This document shows, in pieces, positions 34,901 through 48,100 of a stretch of DNA of 64,000 bases (positions within the stretch are counted from its first letter, which is position 1; each line of letters begins with the position of its first letter). Position numbers and translations under genes: made by a program. The notes under the pieces are model-generated. The model was not told where the DNA came from, did not search any database, and was given only the letters and a program-made list of their open reading frames with translations. This DNA comes from Homalodisca vitripennis (taxonomy: Eukaryota; Arthropoda; Insecta; Hemiptera; Cicadellidae). The DNA is taken from positions 121,407,001 to 121,471,000 of the forward strand of contig NC_060211.1 in the NCBI RefSeq assembly GCF_021130785.1, in the 5' to 3' direction.

Positions 34901-36814
34901 TCTATTTCTAATGGTGACTAGTTGAAAAAGTGTGTTATTCAAACATAGCATAATTATTGTTTGCCGTGTTTTTTTAGGAATAATACTTAAAAAGTGTCAG
35001 ATAACGCACGTGTAATGACTATAAACTTCTTGGTTTTATGAAATTCCTCGAAAAAATGTTTAGAAACTTTTCAAAATGCCCAAAATTTGTAAGTTATAAG
35101 TCGTTATTGATCGAAACAAATTTCCCAGAGTGAACCCATTTGGGACAACGAGCTTCCAAACCTTACCTTGTGCAACGTAATATGTAAAAATACATCGGGT
35201 CAAGATTTTTGTATCAAACACAAGGTAAATTTGTGAATATAACTACGTATATACGATGTTCCCGCTCCTAGCTCAGCTTGGGACCTGCTACAGAACAATT
35301 TCCGGACAGCTAATTTGGATTCTCGATTGTTCACTCACTCTCCTGTTGGTTTGAAGTCCTGTTTCAGAAATTAAAACTTTTTATAAATAACGCAATAATT
35401 CAGAACAATCAGACATATGAAACACGTGTGACACGATACACTGAATATGAGAGGGATTCGAAATAGGTGCATGCCACTCAAAAACTGTTATGAATAATAT
35501 GGTCATATAACTCAAAAATAAGGTCATGAATACTAAATAAATACTCAAAAAATCACACCATAAACCCCATAATGAACTCTCTTTTTAAAATCTTTTGATT
35601 TGTACACAAAAAGTTTTAAAACATTAATTTTTTTCGTGAGTAATACGTCTTTGTTAAATATGTGTCTATGACATGTTATTTTAAAGGAAGTTACTTCTAG
35701 TTACTTCACGTGCATATTAGTTTCACTACTTTATTTTTGTATTTGTAGAAAATATCGAGTTATATATAAAAATCTTAACGTTTAAAGTAGTTAAAACTTC
35801 CGACGTTAAAGTTTTAGTCCCAAGTCTTAATTATTGATATAATTTGAAATCATTTGTATGTATTTTGATTTTCGCTCGTTTGTATGGGTTGAATTTTAAT
35901 ATTTTTTATTCAATTGAGGAGGAGGATTTACCATTATACACAATTATGCTAATTCCTCGAATGATTCCTACGATGTAATCTAAGTACGGTCTATAGTTAT
36001 ATAGATACCATAAAATTAATTCTTATTACCATTCTGTGGCTCATATAAATATAATTGTATATATTTATTGTAAATCCGTTTGTATCTTCTTTTGTTTTAA
36101 CGCAAGTCCGGTTAGTAGTTTCTCAAGATTTCATCTAAAGCCATTCGTTGTATTTGCAAGCATCACGATAATTAATTATCATAAGGGTTTTGATGTACTA
36201 AGACTAAGTGTAAGAAAGGACAATGTACCACTGATTTTTCCAGCTATATAAAAGACTATACCTATAATTTAATTTAACTAAATCCAATGTGTAGGTTATT
36301 CTATTATGTCAATTTTGATTGATTTCCGTGGTTGGGAGGTATTTATTTGTTTGCAAATTCCTTTATAAAATAATATAAAAGTTTTTTCTCACTTATTGTA
36401 CTTTGATACTAATAATGAACTATAAATTTTACCATATACATTCCTTGATATTGCGACACTACCGTGACTTTAACATCAATATATTAAGGGACGTCTGAAG
36501 TTTCGGAGGTATTGTAAAATTCATAAACATTAGAATACAATTAACCTTAATGTTAAAGTTATACCCTGTAGGTGGTTAACAAAGTATTATAAATTTATAC
36601 ATTCATCAATACGTATCATTCCCATAGTTGAAGAGAAAATTGGCAGCAGAGTTTGTATTCAAAATGTTGCACATAATAATAAATCAGACCAGTCGAGAAG
36701 TTCAGCTAATTACAACTTACAATTGAGTAGTCTGTTCCTATTACAATTTCAGATACACTATTCCGAGCAATAATAATAGGATTGTGATTCATCCTTGTGT
36801 CGCCTCATATTTGA
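31946..36814. other. Long AT-rich non-coding stretch, nothing recognised
   Basis: Nearly 5 kb without a coding frame or repeat I can support. A 7-bp inverted repeat AATGCAG/CTGCATT lies at 34338-34356. Open frames at 32575-32811 and 36036-36251 are motif-free. Confidence 0.5.
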
Positions 36815-37080
36815 GCTACCATAATAAAAAAAGTAAAGTAAAAGTAAAGAATGTCTTATTTTACCAGGCGAAGTTAGGGCTAAGAAGCCCTCTCTAACAC
36901 TTAACCTGGGGACCAACGGCTTAAAGGTGACTTCCGAACCACCACCAATGGCCGGGCAGGCGGGCCGCTTGCAAGGACAGGATCGCTCAGTGGTCACCTG
37001 TCCAAGCAGCAGCCACGCTCGGCGTTGCTTGATCTGGTTATCTTGCGATAACCGCCGTACCCACTACACTGCGCCATTGG
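36815..37080 (-). mobile_element. 5S-rRNA-derived SINE, near full-length
   Basis: On the minus strand the element starts near 37080 (TGGCGCAGTGTAGTGGGTAC). Its head at 37030-36992 reads AAGCAACGCCGAGCGTGG ... CTTGGACAGGTGACC, which closely follows the internal promoter region of 5S rRNA (AAGC-AACG-CGGGC ... CTTGGATGGGTGACC). The body from about 36958 to 36858 matches 2060-2165. It ends in a (TTTAC)n-like tail at 36830-36850, then A/T-rich DNA. SINEs with a 5S head are the less common class (SINE3-type), normally transcribed by RNA polymerase III through the 5S internal promoter and moved by a partner LINE. It is GC-rich against its surroundings, which marks it as inserted. I could not find a convincing target-site duplication. 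Confidence 0.82.
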
Positions 37081-37764
37081 CAAAGTAACTATTTATGATA
37101 TATGCTACAGTAGTTCTACTGCAGTTATAAATACACTAGATGACACAAAATACATCTTTGTACTATATGTTTTATCATTTATTATTCATGTTTATAGGAC
37201 ATGTTACAGTAATACTCTGTAACCGTATTTAGTGAAAGAAAATCTATGTCCTGTTTATTTATTTATATTTAAAACAATTTAAACCACCAAGTAAATGTGA
37301 TTAAAGAATTAGTTTAAAGTGTGTACAAAGAATTCACCCTCAAGAACTAACAAGAAGATATACTTGTATTACTAGTGCAACGTTCCAAAGTGTATTGTTC
37401 CAATGTTGCCCGTCAATTTAAATCTTAAATTAATTTTTACACAGCTGATGTTCAAATTAATCAGCTTATATTTTTGTTCAATAGAATAAATCATTTTGAG
37501 ATTGGCCATCTAAAATGTGGAATTGTCTGTATAATTTCACTTTAGATTAAATGTTTAAAATTGTCGACGTATAATTTACTATAAAGAGATATAATTTGGA
37601 TTGCAACTTATTACAAAAAAATATGAACAGTGCGAATATGTACAAAAATACTTGTGTTAACTTTCCAAGCTAACGTTTTCAATGTAAGGGTTTCCACAGT
37701 TTCAGTATGGTATGTAATTTATAACAAACTGAGGCCATTTTGTCTGAATCAATTTTAAAGTTTT
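37081..37764. other. AT-rich non-coding stretch, nothing recognised
   Basis: Lies between the SINE and family G copy 2. No frame or repeat match that I can support. Confidence 0.5.
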
Positions 37765-37935
37765 ATCGGCGAAACTGGTTACACAGTTGAATACCAGGAT
37801 TGATATTGGCCGGTCGTTGGAAATACCAACACAACTGTACAATAGAACGCTCTCTGAGAGGATTACATTACTTGCTTCAATGTGGACACACCATTCATAC
37901 GTGTTCCGCCCAGTTTATTCTGCACGGTTTTCCAA
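37765..37935 (+). repeat. Dispersed repeat family G, copy 2
   Basis: Aligns well with 53870-54015: TTGGCCGGTCGTTGG, AATACCAACACA, CTGTACAAT, GGAT(T)A, CTTCAAT and CACACCATTCA appear in order. The 64-codon open frame across it (37787-37981) is not kept in the other copies. Class unknown; the constant length near 150 bases suggests a short non-autonomous element. Confidence 0.65.
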
Positions 37936-38879
37936 TTTCCTTGGTACATTTAATTATACATTGATTTTGATAATACTTTAGAATCACCTTTCAAAATTCA
38001 TTATTAAGACACAACGAAATTTAAAATATCTCTGAATATGTATGTTTATCAAATAAAATTCATACTGAAGTATATAAAAAAAACATTAATAAGAATGATT
38101 TATCATTTTTAATACTAAATGAAGGTTTGCTAAAACTTGAACTATTCTGTTTAAATGTAAACGTAAAAGAAACATTGGAGAAAAATATAATATAAATATA
38201 TACGATAATACGTATATAGTTATAATACAAATTTATTTTTATATTGCCTATGTCAATTATCCACTACTATGCGTTTTAAAAATGAAAGTAGAATGAGTAA
38301 CAAATTTATTATTAATCCTATGATTATAGAACTAAGCTCTTAACTAAGTTGTCTCCTTGTAAAGATAATGCCAAAAAATCTCATTGAAAAGTAGTTTAAG
38401 TAGAAATTTGTCTCAACTTTAAATACAATATAGAAATAAACATATCAGAGTGTGTTTTTTATGTGCTCTTTTGGAATACAAAGTATTTACTTTTACGGCT
38501 CAAACAAACGTGTACTACAATTTCTCGTATATTTAAATATAAATTAAAAAATGTTATGTAAATAAACTCTTAACAACCCCACTCTAAAATGGAATCTTTT
38601 GGAATGCATGTTCTCACACTTAAAATTATTTCTTATAAATTTTATTGGCGGAAAGTGTAATAACTACAGGATCTAAATGTATTACCGTCTCTCACCCAGA
38701 TGTCAGGTACATCCTGACATTAATTATTTGTAACGTTTAACCAAGGCACCCAATAAATCCATAACAATTTAAATAAATTAGAAAGTTATTAAAGAAACAT
38801 TAGGATGTGGCATTTTTAATTACTTTGTTCAAAAATCTCGGCTGTTGTTTTAAAACTAGTCAAACACCAAGTCTCGTCA
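37936..38879. other. AT-rich non-coding stretch, nothing recognised
   Basis: Very AT-rich, with no frame longer than chance and no repeat match. Confidence 0.5.
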
Positions 38880-39920
38880 TTTCAAATTGCATTAACTCCT
38901 GTAACAGAGGAGAAAGTGGCTGGCGTGATACGTTCTCTAAGGGTATCGAAGTCAACTGACATAATTGACTATTCAATCAATGTTACACGAATCTACTGAA
39001 ATCACTAAATATGATAATTTATAGATATTTCCAACAAGGTGTGTTACCTAAGGCACTGAAAAGAGCTGCAGTAATTCCAATTTTTAAGAGACAGGATCCA
39101 TTAAAAGTAGATAATTATTGGCTTATCTCAATTCTACCAGTGCAAGGTAAGGTTTTTTAAATAAATATTTTGAGTAGGATGCTAAATTTATTTGAGAAAA
39201 ATGACATATTATCTCTAAGTAAGTTTTGTTTTATACAATATAAATCCTTAATTAAGCAATCGCTCAATTAATCGAGCTAATTGTTAGTAGCTTGGGAAAG
39301 AAAATAGTAACGTACAGAAGTTTTCTTGACTTGATCAAGGCTTTCGATTGTGTGGATCAAAAATCCTCCTTAAAAGATTGTACAATTACGCATTAAAGGA
39401 TTGCCACTGAAGTGGCTTCAGTTATACCTCTCTAATATAAAACAGGTATCAGTGCAAAATTCATTGTCACTTACTACCAGTTTTAGATATGGAGTCCCTC
39501 AGGGACCCATCCTTGGAATAGTTTTGTTCCTGGTGTACATAAGCTATTTGAATTCAAATATTCATAAAGGATACATAGTCCAATATGCAGACAACGCGAC
39601 TCTCTCTTTCACATGCAAATTAAAATATCAAGTTTAAATTCAAGCTTACAAAGAATTAAATGTTTATACTGAATACTTTGGAAACATAAACTTGGAAATT
39701 AATTATTTGAAGAAATACTTCACGTTTTATGGTGGAAGTACTGCACCATTTCAGTACAGAACTTATGTAATAATGGAAGAGATGATCCTGGATGAGGTTG
39801 ACTGTATGGCACACCTTGATAGAGGGTTGACTTAAAGAAACCATGAGGACAGTGTCTGTGCGATACTATCGAGTATAATCTATCTCATGATCTAGCCAAT
39901 AGTCTTGTATAGTCTTGCCA
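38880..39920 (+). pseudogene. Decayed LINE reverse transcriptase (Jockey/CR1-like)
   Basis: Piecewise translation gives the reverse transcriptase of a non-LTR retrotransposon. Order of blocks: VTEEKVAGVIRSL (from 38901), GVLPKALKRAAVIPIFKR (about 39040-39092), NYWLISILPV (39115 on), LSRMLNLFEKNDILSLS, then palm motif A LDLIKAFDCVD (39325-39357), GLPLKW (39399 on), motif B GVPQGP (39491-39508) and motif C YADN (39584-39595), where active enzymes have YADD, so the second catalytic Asp is lost. Past 39811 HLDRGLT ... NHEDSVC matches the usual region after the palm. A one-base frameshift lies near 39395 and stops lie elsewhere, for example before INILSRM. Endonuclease and 3' end are not recognisable. 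It cannot encode a working enzyme. Confidence 0.88.
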
Positions 39921-40764
39921 AACAGATAATAATTTTCAGATTATTACTTATGTTGTTTAGTTACATATAACCATCTAGATTTCAGACGTCTGATTGTAAA
40001 TAATTGTGTAACATGTGTACTACATTTAATAAGAGGCAAATCAATATTCAATATAAATTGTAATAATTACCTGTATACATTTAGTTCTTCTATGTGCTTT
40101 GCTCAACTTAATCTTTAAGTGATAGATCTATCCAAATATAAAAATTAAACAGGAATATGACCATTATACTTAAAAGTATTTTTTTGTTATATAAATATCC
40201 TCTTTCCAAATGTTATGAATTTATTTTGAATTATTATTATTAATTTTTATGGTAATATGTGCTGTTGTGCATATATAAAACAAGATAAGCTTTACGTTTC
40301 ATCACTTTCGAGAAATAAGATAATATTTGAAGTGTCAGATTCTATGACGTTTTAAATTGGTCGCATCGAAATGTCAAAAGTTCAAATGACCAGAATCATC
40401 TCAGACGCAGTGATAGCATAACATCGGTCACATCCGAGTGAATATTTTAATCTAAGGGGAAGTCAACTTTGGATTCTTGAATAAACAACGCCCTTTAAAG
40501 ATGTTATTGCTTCAGCTTGCTACCAAATTTTAATTACGTTATACATGCTTTTTACTAATAAATAATGGCAAACAACTAATACTATAATAAATTATACTAC
40601 ATTAAAATACAAGTTTACTACACAAGGATTTAAGTTTAAGTACAACTAGAGAAAATGTAGATGTTAAATAAATGCAGTATTTAGTACAAGCACAATATTT
40701 GGGAGTATAGCACACCATCTATCGCGCAAAAAACTCCGCCGCTTATGCTTCTAGAAAAGATTAA
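39921..40764. other. AT-rich stretch downstream of the LINE
   Basis: May include decayed 3' sequence of the LINE up to about 40150, but I cannot support a boundary. No other feature seen. Confidence 0.4.
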
Positions 40765-41345
40765 AATCCATAGACCACTTTAATAACGAGATGTCCTGCA
40801 GACCTATGGACCGAAAAATAATTACACAGACATTAAATATTCTGTACACCTCTCCGGCAGGCAAAAGAGAAATTGTGTTAGCCTACTGAATGATAGGCGT
40901 CATTGACGCTTAGCAAAAACCCTTGGTTGGACATCATAGAACTCATTTGTGTCTATATAGAAATAAAGTTTCGAGCAAAATTTAAAGTTTAAATATGAAA
41001 GCTTTTTCGAGATATCTTGCCATAATCTTTACATTTATATTAAGGTTACTAAAACGTGCGAGTGTAATTAAATCAAACGTTTTCACAGAATGTTAATATT
41101 GTATTTCTACTCAATATCTTTTTGTTTTACCCTATGAATAATAATGGCACACATACAAACCTGGCACAATTCTACTTAGTTTGCTTAAACATGTATTTAT
41201 TCTGCAATTTTCTAATTGCTGTTATGGCTACTAAAGAAGGCCAATGTAAAGATATTAGCTAACGGTCGGCGAAATCCAATGAAGTGACATGCTATACAAA
41301 TTATTTAATTGACATTATTTCAATCTTCTATATTAAAAAAAAGTC
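40765..41345 (+). repeat. Dispersed repeat family C, long copy 2
   Basis: Collinear with 14150-14815: GATGTCCTGCAG (40790), CACCTCTCCGGCAG, AAAGAGAAATTGTGTTAGCC, CATTGACGCTTAGCAAAAA, GTCTATATAGAAATAAAG, TTTTCGAGATATCTTGCCAT, then ACTAAAACGTGCGAGTGTAA and a CCTATGAATAATAATGG block. It ends in the equivalent of the second CATGC block (GAAGTGACATGCTA, 41281-41294) but lacks the CAGA tract seen in the other two copies. Confidence 0.62.
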
Positions 41346-44300
41346 ATTGAGATATACTATTTTAAACTTGAAATAGATTCGATGGTAGTACATTGGCTTC
41401 AAAAATTCCAGTATTAGTTATTTAAATGTCTTATGAGTTAAAAAAGCTCTTAAATTTAAAAAATCTGACTACTAAAACAAGTATTGCTCAGGCAATTATT
41501 TTCTTTCCACTCATCGGCAATTGATTATAACATCCACCAACCAACATAATATCAACCCATTCTTTATGATGGTTTACACTCAGAATACTATTAAGATTCA
41601 TTTTTACATAGAAATTCATATTTTTTGTTCTACGGTTCTAGAAACCAATTGATATGATATCGATTCCTACGATAAAATAATAAATGAGGAGTTGCTTGTG
41701 CTTTTGACGGTAATTGAATATCTTTAGGGCTCGGTCACTTTTATATAATAATTATCAATATATCCTTATATTATAACATTTTCAATAGATATTTCTTATT
41801 CTAAAATGAAAAAATGATGAATTTACTATTATCATAAATTGTAGGTACTTTCGCAAAAATAATAATTATAACAAAATATCATAACATTATTACTCAATCA
41901 CTAGTATCTCTCAAAGTTAATTATTAGCCAACAATAATCTTTGATGAATTTTATTGATTTATAAATTGTTATTGTAGGTGTTTTATAACATTTCAATGCC
42001 TTAATTAAGAGATCAATAGCATTGTTCAAAATTTCCTTGTGGTTAGTTTAATTGTGGAACACGAAATGAGATTTGCGTTTATTAACGCTCATTAAGATGG
42101 TTGCGATTGCTTTGTCCTAATTTCAATTCCAAGAAAAAAGGATCCATTTGTAATAATCCAGACGATGCACAGTATTAGGTTTGTTAGTATTCAGTTGTAA
42201 GAGCTCATCTCAGCATGCTTGTATCCCAGACTATAATAGAGCCAAATGTTTGACACAATTTCAAGGTGGTAGATAGTTTAATTTAAATTACATACTTATA
42301 CGAATAAACGAATAGGTATGTATAAATCTTATATTTTAAATAAAAAATAAAATTTCAAGGCCGGTAATAGGCGAAACAAAATAATTAGTTCAATGAACTT
42401 CTTGTTATATGTCATAGATTATTTTCATGGAAGGTTTTGCTGTGAGTGTTTTAGATTTGGCAACGATATCTAAAATAAGAAAAAAAGAACAGTTTACTTT
42501 AACATTCGTTATTGCAAACAATCTAAGATTAATCCATATGAGCTATAAAATATGTCCAGTAAAAATATTCCAACAAAGCTATATGAATTATACAATTAAT
42601 TTATAATAACTGTAATTCCGCACATTAAAAACGTGAGGAATAATATTTTTTGAAAATTGTTTGTGTTATAACTACATAATAAATAAATAGTTTTTAATGT
42701 TAAGTTGTATATCATTTGAAATTTCATTACAATATAGGAACAAATAGTAGTATGAAATTATTTAGGCATATAAGATATGATAGAAGTATTCGAAGTTTTA
42801 AGTATTCAGTTGGTCAATGTTGTTTACTTAAACTCAGGTTTTAGAGCTATACGTCATCGGGCATTAGAAATCAGGAATATGTAGTCATTGAAGTATTTTT
42901 GTTGATAAGGGCAACTTACTTATAAACATGATGACTCCACCCACAAGCAAGCTTGCCAATAGTGTGAGACACAGAGGCACATGTGTTCCTTATATTAGAT
43001 TTGCTATGTATATTGCCACCCCCACATCCGCCCACAGCTCTACTTTACAAGTTATTTCACATCCTCTGTCTCTAACTGTATTCTTCCGCCTTTTTCGTGA
43101 TTTATAGATTTTAAGAAATTTAAATTTAATTTCTTTTGTGGATCATATTCTTTACTGTTCAATAAACTGCAGAGTTCGTTCAAAACGAATACACATTGCT
43201 ATTCGTTACGAGACCTGACGTTACAACACTTATATAACGCAGACATAAAAGAGACACACATTTAACTTAATACTAACAATGTATGCTTTGGAACATATTG
43301 CATACTATCAACACCAAAATAATTTCTTCAAATTACAAAACATCTAACAGCATAAATCTTTGAGGGAAAAATGAGTTTTTACGTCAAATTCATCCATATA
43401 CTATAAACCTATGTAAGAATCTTCTTTCGTTAACATTTATATATCTCGCTGAATAATAATAACATTTAAATTAACAATTAATTTACATTAATTTAAATAT
43501 ATTTGTATTAAATCAGCTCTCTCGAAATCTGTTCTGAGACAGATAATTGTGATATATAATTTGTTTTACTGTTTAAATTGCCTTAAATGGTAAATTATTT
43601 TACTTAGATGCAAAAGTTCTTACCTAAGTTTACATAGATGATGTATAATATCAATATAACGTAAAACAGCCTTAGGTCAGTCCAAAGTGTCATTAATAAC
43701 AGTTAAATTCTTACGTTGGGTTTCCCCACCTGGCCACGTCTCCTACCAAAACCGCAAACTGGGACTGGACAGCTACATTACGTTTCTGCGGTAAATGCGG
43801 CGAAACCCACTCTAATGAATCAGTGCTGTGACGTACCAGAGTAGAGCTTTGGACGCAGAAACACACAATGTTTATATATAGTAAAAGCATAGTACGAAAT
43901 CAGTTTAGTTTGGAAATTATATTTTAATTACAGAGACGCACGTATTACCTTAACACTGTTTACCAGTAACCTCAGGATTAGAAAAAAGCCTTATATTACA
44001 ACAACTGAACGAGAATATTCATTAAACTAATCATTTTCTCACAAACAGATTACTGCTTTCTTCTCAGTATGAGGTGTTCAACATTGGATCTAAGTAAGAT
44101 ATGGCGTAGTAAGTTATATCTATATCCTGGCTGTAATTGTTGTAGTTTTTATCAGTCTGTAGATATTGCAGTTATTGACTCTTTTACTAATTTTGGTTGA
44201 TAAGGTCCTAGCATGTATCAGTTTCCCATAAGAACGGAAGTATACGGCTAAAAAGATATGCCAATCTCATTTAGAAAAAAGTTTTCCAGTCATATAAAGC

Positions 44301-45090
44301 TTTTTCTATCTGGAAGTTTTGAATACCAGCTACACTACAAAATAAGGTGATGGAGTGTTTTTACAATGACTTTCCACTATTTTAGGACTTTCAGGCTTAT
44401 CTACATGTCCTTTACATAAACAACTGTCGCAAACGCTGTCTACCACGACGTGAATGGTAATCCTAGGGTTATTTTTAATCTGTGTTTGACATTTTTTAAG
44501 ATACATTTTTGTTGTTAATAAATGAATTACTATATATGTATAGTGATAAAATTGAATAAAAGCACAGATTTCGTGCAAATAAATTAATACATTCCATAAC
44601 TTATCGTCTATTGTTCGTTCCATTGTTTAACTGTAATCTTGCAATACGAAAACATGAGACGGGACACATATAATACCATTCTAGATACTTGAGTTTACTT
44701 ACTTAAAATGGCCGCTATTTTGATATTTAATTACAAAATTCTACCAAGCTTTTTATTCACAGATCTTATCGACATAAAGAGTTAACAAAAGTTTGTTTAC
44801 AATTTGTTGATTAGTTTGAAAGTATGACTCTTTTAACACATAAAGACAGATATTCAGTATGGGAAAGAAGAATATTACTTAAATTGGATTTTTGGCTCTG
44901 TTTTGTCCATGGAACAATATCCTAAAATGTTTACCGAGAGTTTTAAATCATCCTCTATCATACACAATATCATACCACTCAAATAGAGTAAAATTATATT
45001 GTAACTATCCATTCAATATTCAATAAATAAATTTGTATTTAAATAGAAATTGTATCCAACTGCAACTGCGACCTAAGCACATAAATTGAG
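41346..45090. other. Long AT-rich non-coding stretch
   Basis: No coding frame I can identify; the 97-codon minus-strand frame at 44330-44623 has no motif. At 43715-43860 the DNA is markedly less AT-rich (CCACCTGGCCACGTCTCC, GCGGTAAATGCGGCG); I see no known element in it. Confidence 0.5.
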
Positions 45091-45168
45091 TACCAGGACT
45101 ACGGGCGATGAAAGGCCCGGAAATTACACAGGATTAGGTGTCGCCAAGCTAAGTTGCAGCGATGTCCA
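45091..45168 (+). repeat. Dispersed repeat family F, copy 2
   Basis: Same orientation as copy 1 at 29180-29260, with the exact shared core GGCCCGGAAATTACACAG at 45114 and a matching downstream GTCGCCAAGCTAAG. Immediate flanks beyond about 80 bases do not align. Confidence 0.55.
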
Positions 45169-48100
45169 ATTATAAACCTATCACAGATGTAATTAATTAT
45201 CAATCTAATATACATTCCAACTATAGGGAATTCTTATAAAGCAAGATTTAACTAGATATAAAAGGTGTTGGATATTGATAAAATAAAATAAGTTTTACGA
45301 TTATATAAAATAAATAGTTGAAAACATTTAGATGAAACTGAATAATTTTGTAGTGATTTTTTTATATTACTTTTAATACTGAGGCAATATAGATAGTATA
45401 TTAGAAAACCATTGAATAAGTGGTATCATGAGTAAAATTTATGGCATGTAATAGTCCAAAAAGAGAAAAACACAGCCTAATTATAATCGGTAGAAAGTTA
45501 TCCTTAAATAAAAAACTGATAGTTTAACTTATTTTATTTGAAGTAATAGAAGGCCAGCAAGTTAACAAGTGTAATAGCAATTCTATTTTTACAGTTAGTT
45601 TTGTTAGCCTAACTCACTTAAAACAATAATAAAAAGTGCAGATTTAGTTGTAAGTAACATCTTTAGCCGATGGTGTAAGAACCATCTTAAAAAAATAAAG
45701 ACATTGGGCATTTTTATATTTCTAATTGACATGACGCATAATAACTGTTTATTACGACTATAATGGTTGTTACAACGCTGTAATGATATTACTGGTATCT
45801 AACTAATAAATTGGTATCATTTCAGTCTTTACTCAATCTTTTTATTTCGAGACCAAAATAAACGTGGCTGACATTCAATTCATTCTTTAGATAAATATTC
45901 TTCATCGTTTCCTAGTAAAACGCAAGGTTTTGCTGTCGTAAAGTAATAATTGGTTCTCATCACTTATATATAGTTTTATTTTATGACATTATTGTATATT
46001 AATAAGTGAAATAATATTAGCATTATAATTTATGTAGCAGTTATCTGAATATACTTAGGATTTAGTAAACATCACTTTATCAGAAGTAAAAATACTAAGT
46101 AATGTCGTTACGAAGCATCCACGAGTATAGTTTATATACGAATACTTATCCCCAAAGTGGGTTAGTACAAATAGTCCGTCGTTATTCACTGAAGATTCAT
46201 GAATGTTTATGCTGCTCCTAGATATGTATCATTATAATATGAAGAGTGGTGTTTAGATGTGGAGAAACTGTAAGCTTTATAAGATAGGCAATTTATACTG
46301 CAATGGTGCCCTGACAATAATTGCGTAGCGGACATTAAATTGGGAACAGTGACAGGTATGAAACCATAGAAACGACGAGCACAGAGTGACTACTGAGAAA
46401 TAATTAGGCAAAATACAGCTCCGTCACTGAAAATAGGCTTAAAATGTGTTTGTAAGAAGCATAGCTAAAGTATGACTACAAAGATTAAAATATGGAAAAG
46501 TGTAATAGTCTGCTTTAACATTTCTGTTGGAACTTAACCACAGCTTTCGTTAATAAATATTACTTTAAACTCTGTTTGGAAATAGAAAAAAACCAAGTTT
46601 AAAAATCAAGTAATGGAAGGTTATAGAGTTCTTATTGACCGGTGGACTAGAGCTATAAATGCTTTACCACAGTACACAGAGATGCCTTGGAAGTTTTATG
46701 ATTATAACAGTATTAAGTCTTATTATTGTGACTAGTCACACATTGTATAGGTTTTTGTTTTTTCAATAATCTCATACATATGCAAAATAAATTAAATCGG
46801 TGCTGCAGAAATACTATTAAACTAACGTTATTAACCAAAAAGGTCACACAACAGTTATAAAAAACACAAATAGTAACCGTTTTCACTCTGCATACTTGTG
46901 CTTACTCAATCGTGGGGGGAGGGAGAACAAAATCGACAAATTAAGAAGCTTAAAATCTTTCGCTAGGTTAACGTTTTTTGCATTTTAAAATGTTCTTGTA
47001 ATATACGGACAGTTTGTGACGTAACACATAATGTATTCTTTGCAGTAGTATACGTGTTACCAGTGAGGGACCACCTTTTTCCATTAGTCTCTGTCAGCCT
47101 CTGGAGTGTCTCCAATTGTCATAAATCCTAAGGTTTCTGACAATCGTTCCACATATCCACAGATACCATGTTTTATCTAGATTATCTATCATTTATTAAA
47201 TTGGCTTAGGTCATTAAATTTTAAACACTGGTCATAAAGCCAATTGAAATGCGATTTAATTGACTGTCCATTTGTCCTCCAAAATAGCTTTATATTGTAC
47301 AATTGACTTATTACACGATCTACAAACAATAATCCTGTCATTCAACTGGGTAATTGATTTCCATTGAAGCTTCAGCTGAGAGATTATTTTATATTGTTAG
47401 AAATGTTCTGGCAGTTAGTGCAATTAGTTATAACTAGGTATACGATCTGTGGGCTCAGAACATAACTATCGACGCTTTTGACCAAATTTATTTAAAATTA
47501 TATCATTAAATTGTAATATCCTATAGAATCATCGTAGAAGATACATAATATACCAATACGAATCCCAAACATTCCATTGTTTCATAGTTATAAATTTCGG
47601 GTTGATGCATAAACAAAGGAATATCTGCCAAACATGAAATATATTTTATACAAATTACTGGAGAATCCGTCGGTATTGTATCCCACATTAAATAGTCCAA
47701 TGAAATTTGAGGCCTTGTTACCATACCGCCGCTATTCGTCAACTGTTCTTGCTATAACGTGTTTCGGCCACATATTGTCTGCTTGATTTACATAATGTCT
47801 GTAAAACAGACGGATGAAGTTAAAGCTATGTATATTTGTCTATGGTAACAGTTCATGATGTTTGTTTATTATTGAAATACGTGGTAGGTGAAAAATATTC
47901 CATTGACGTAAAACCAGCAATAGCCCCCAAGGTTGAGTGTTGCGTGGGAGTTCAGACCCCCAACAACCACCGGAATATTTCTGTACATATTGCTCTAAAT
48001 AACACGACAAATGTTAAAACATTTTTACGATGGGGCGGTGCTTTGTCTTAAAAAATGTGCAGTATTATTTCCAGAGCAACACATAAGGCATTAATATTCC

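Noticed and set aside
43715..43860. GC-richer patch, considered as a promoter or RNA gene
   Set aside because: No TATA or initiator context, no Pol III boxes and no foldable structure that I could confirm by eye.
46615..46740. Peptide resembling the C-terminus of mariner transposase
   Set aside because: Only about 20 residues are similar, and no upstream catalytic region can be read.
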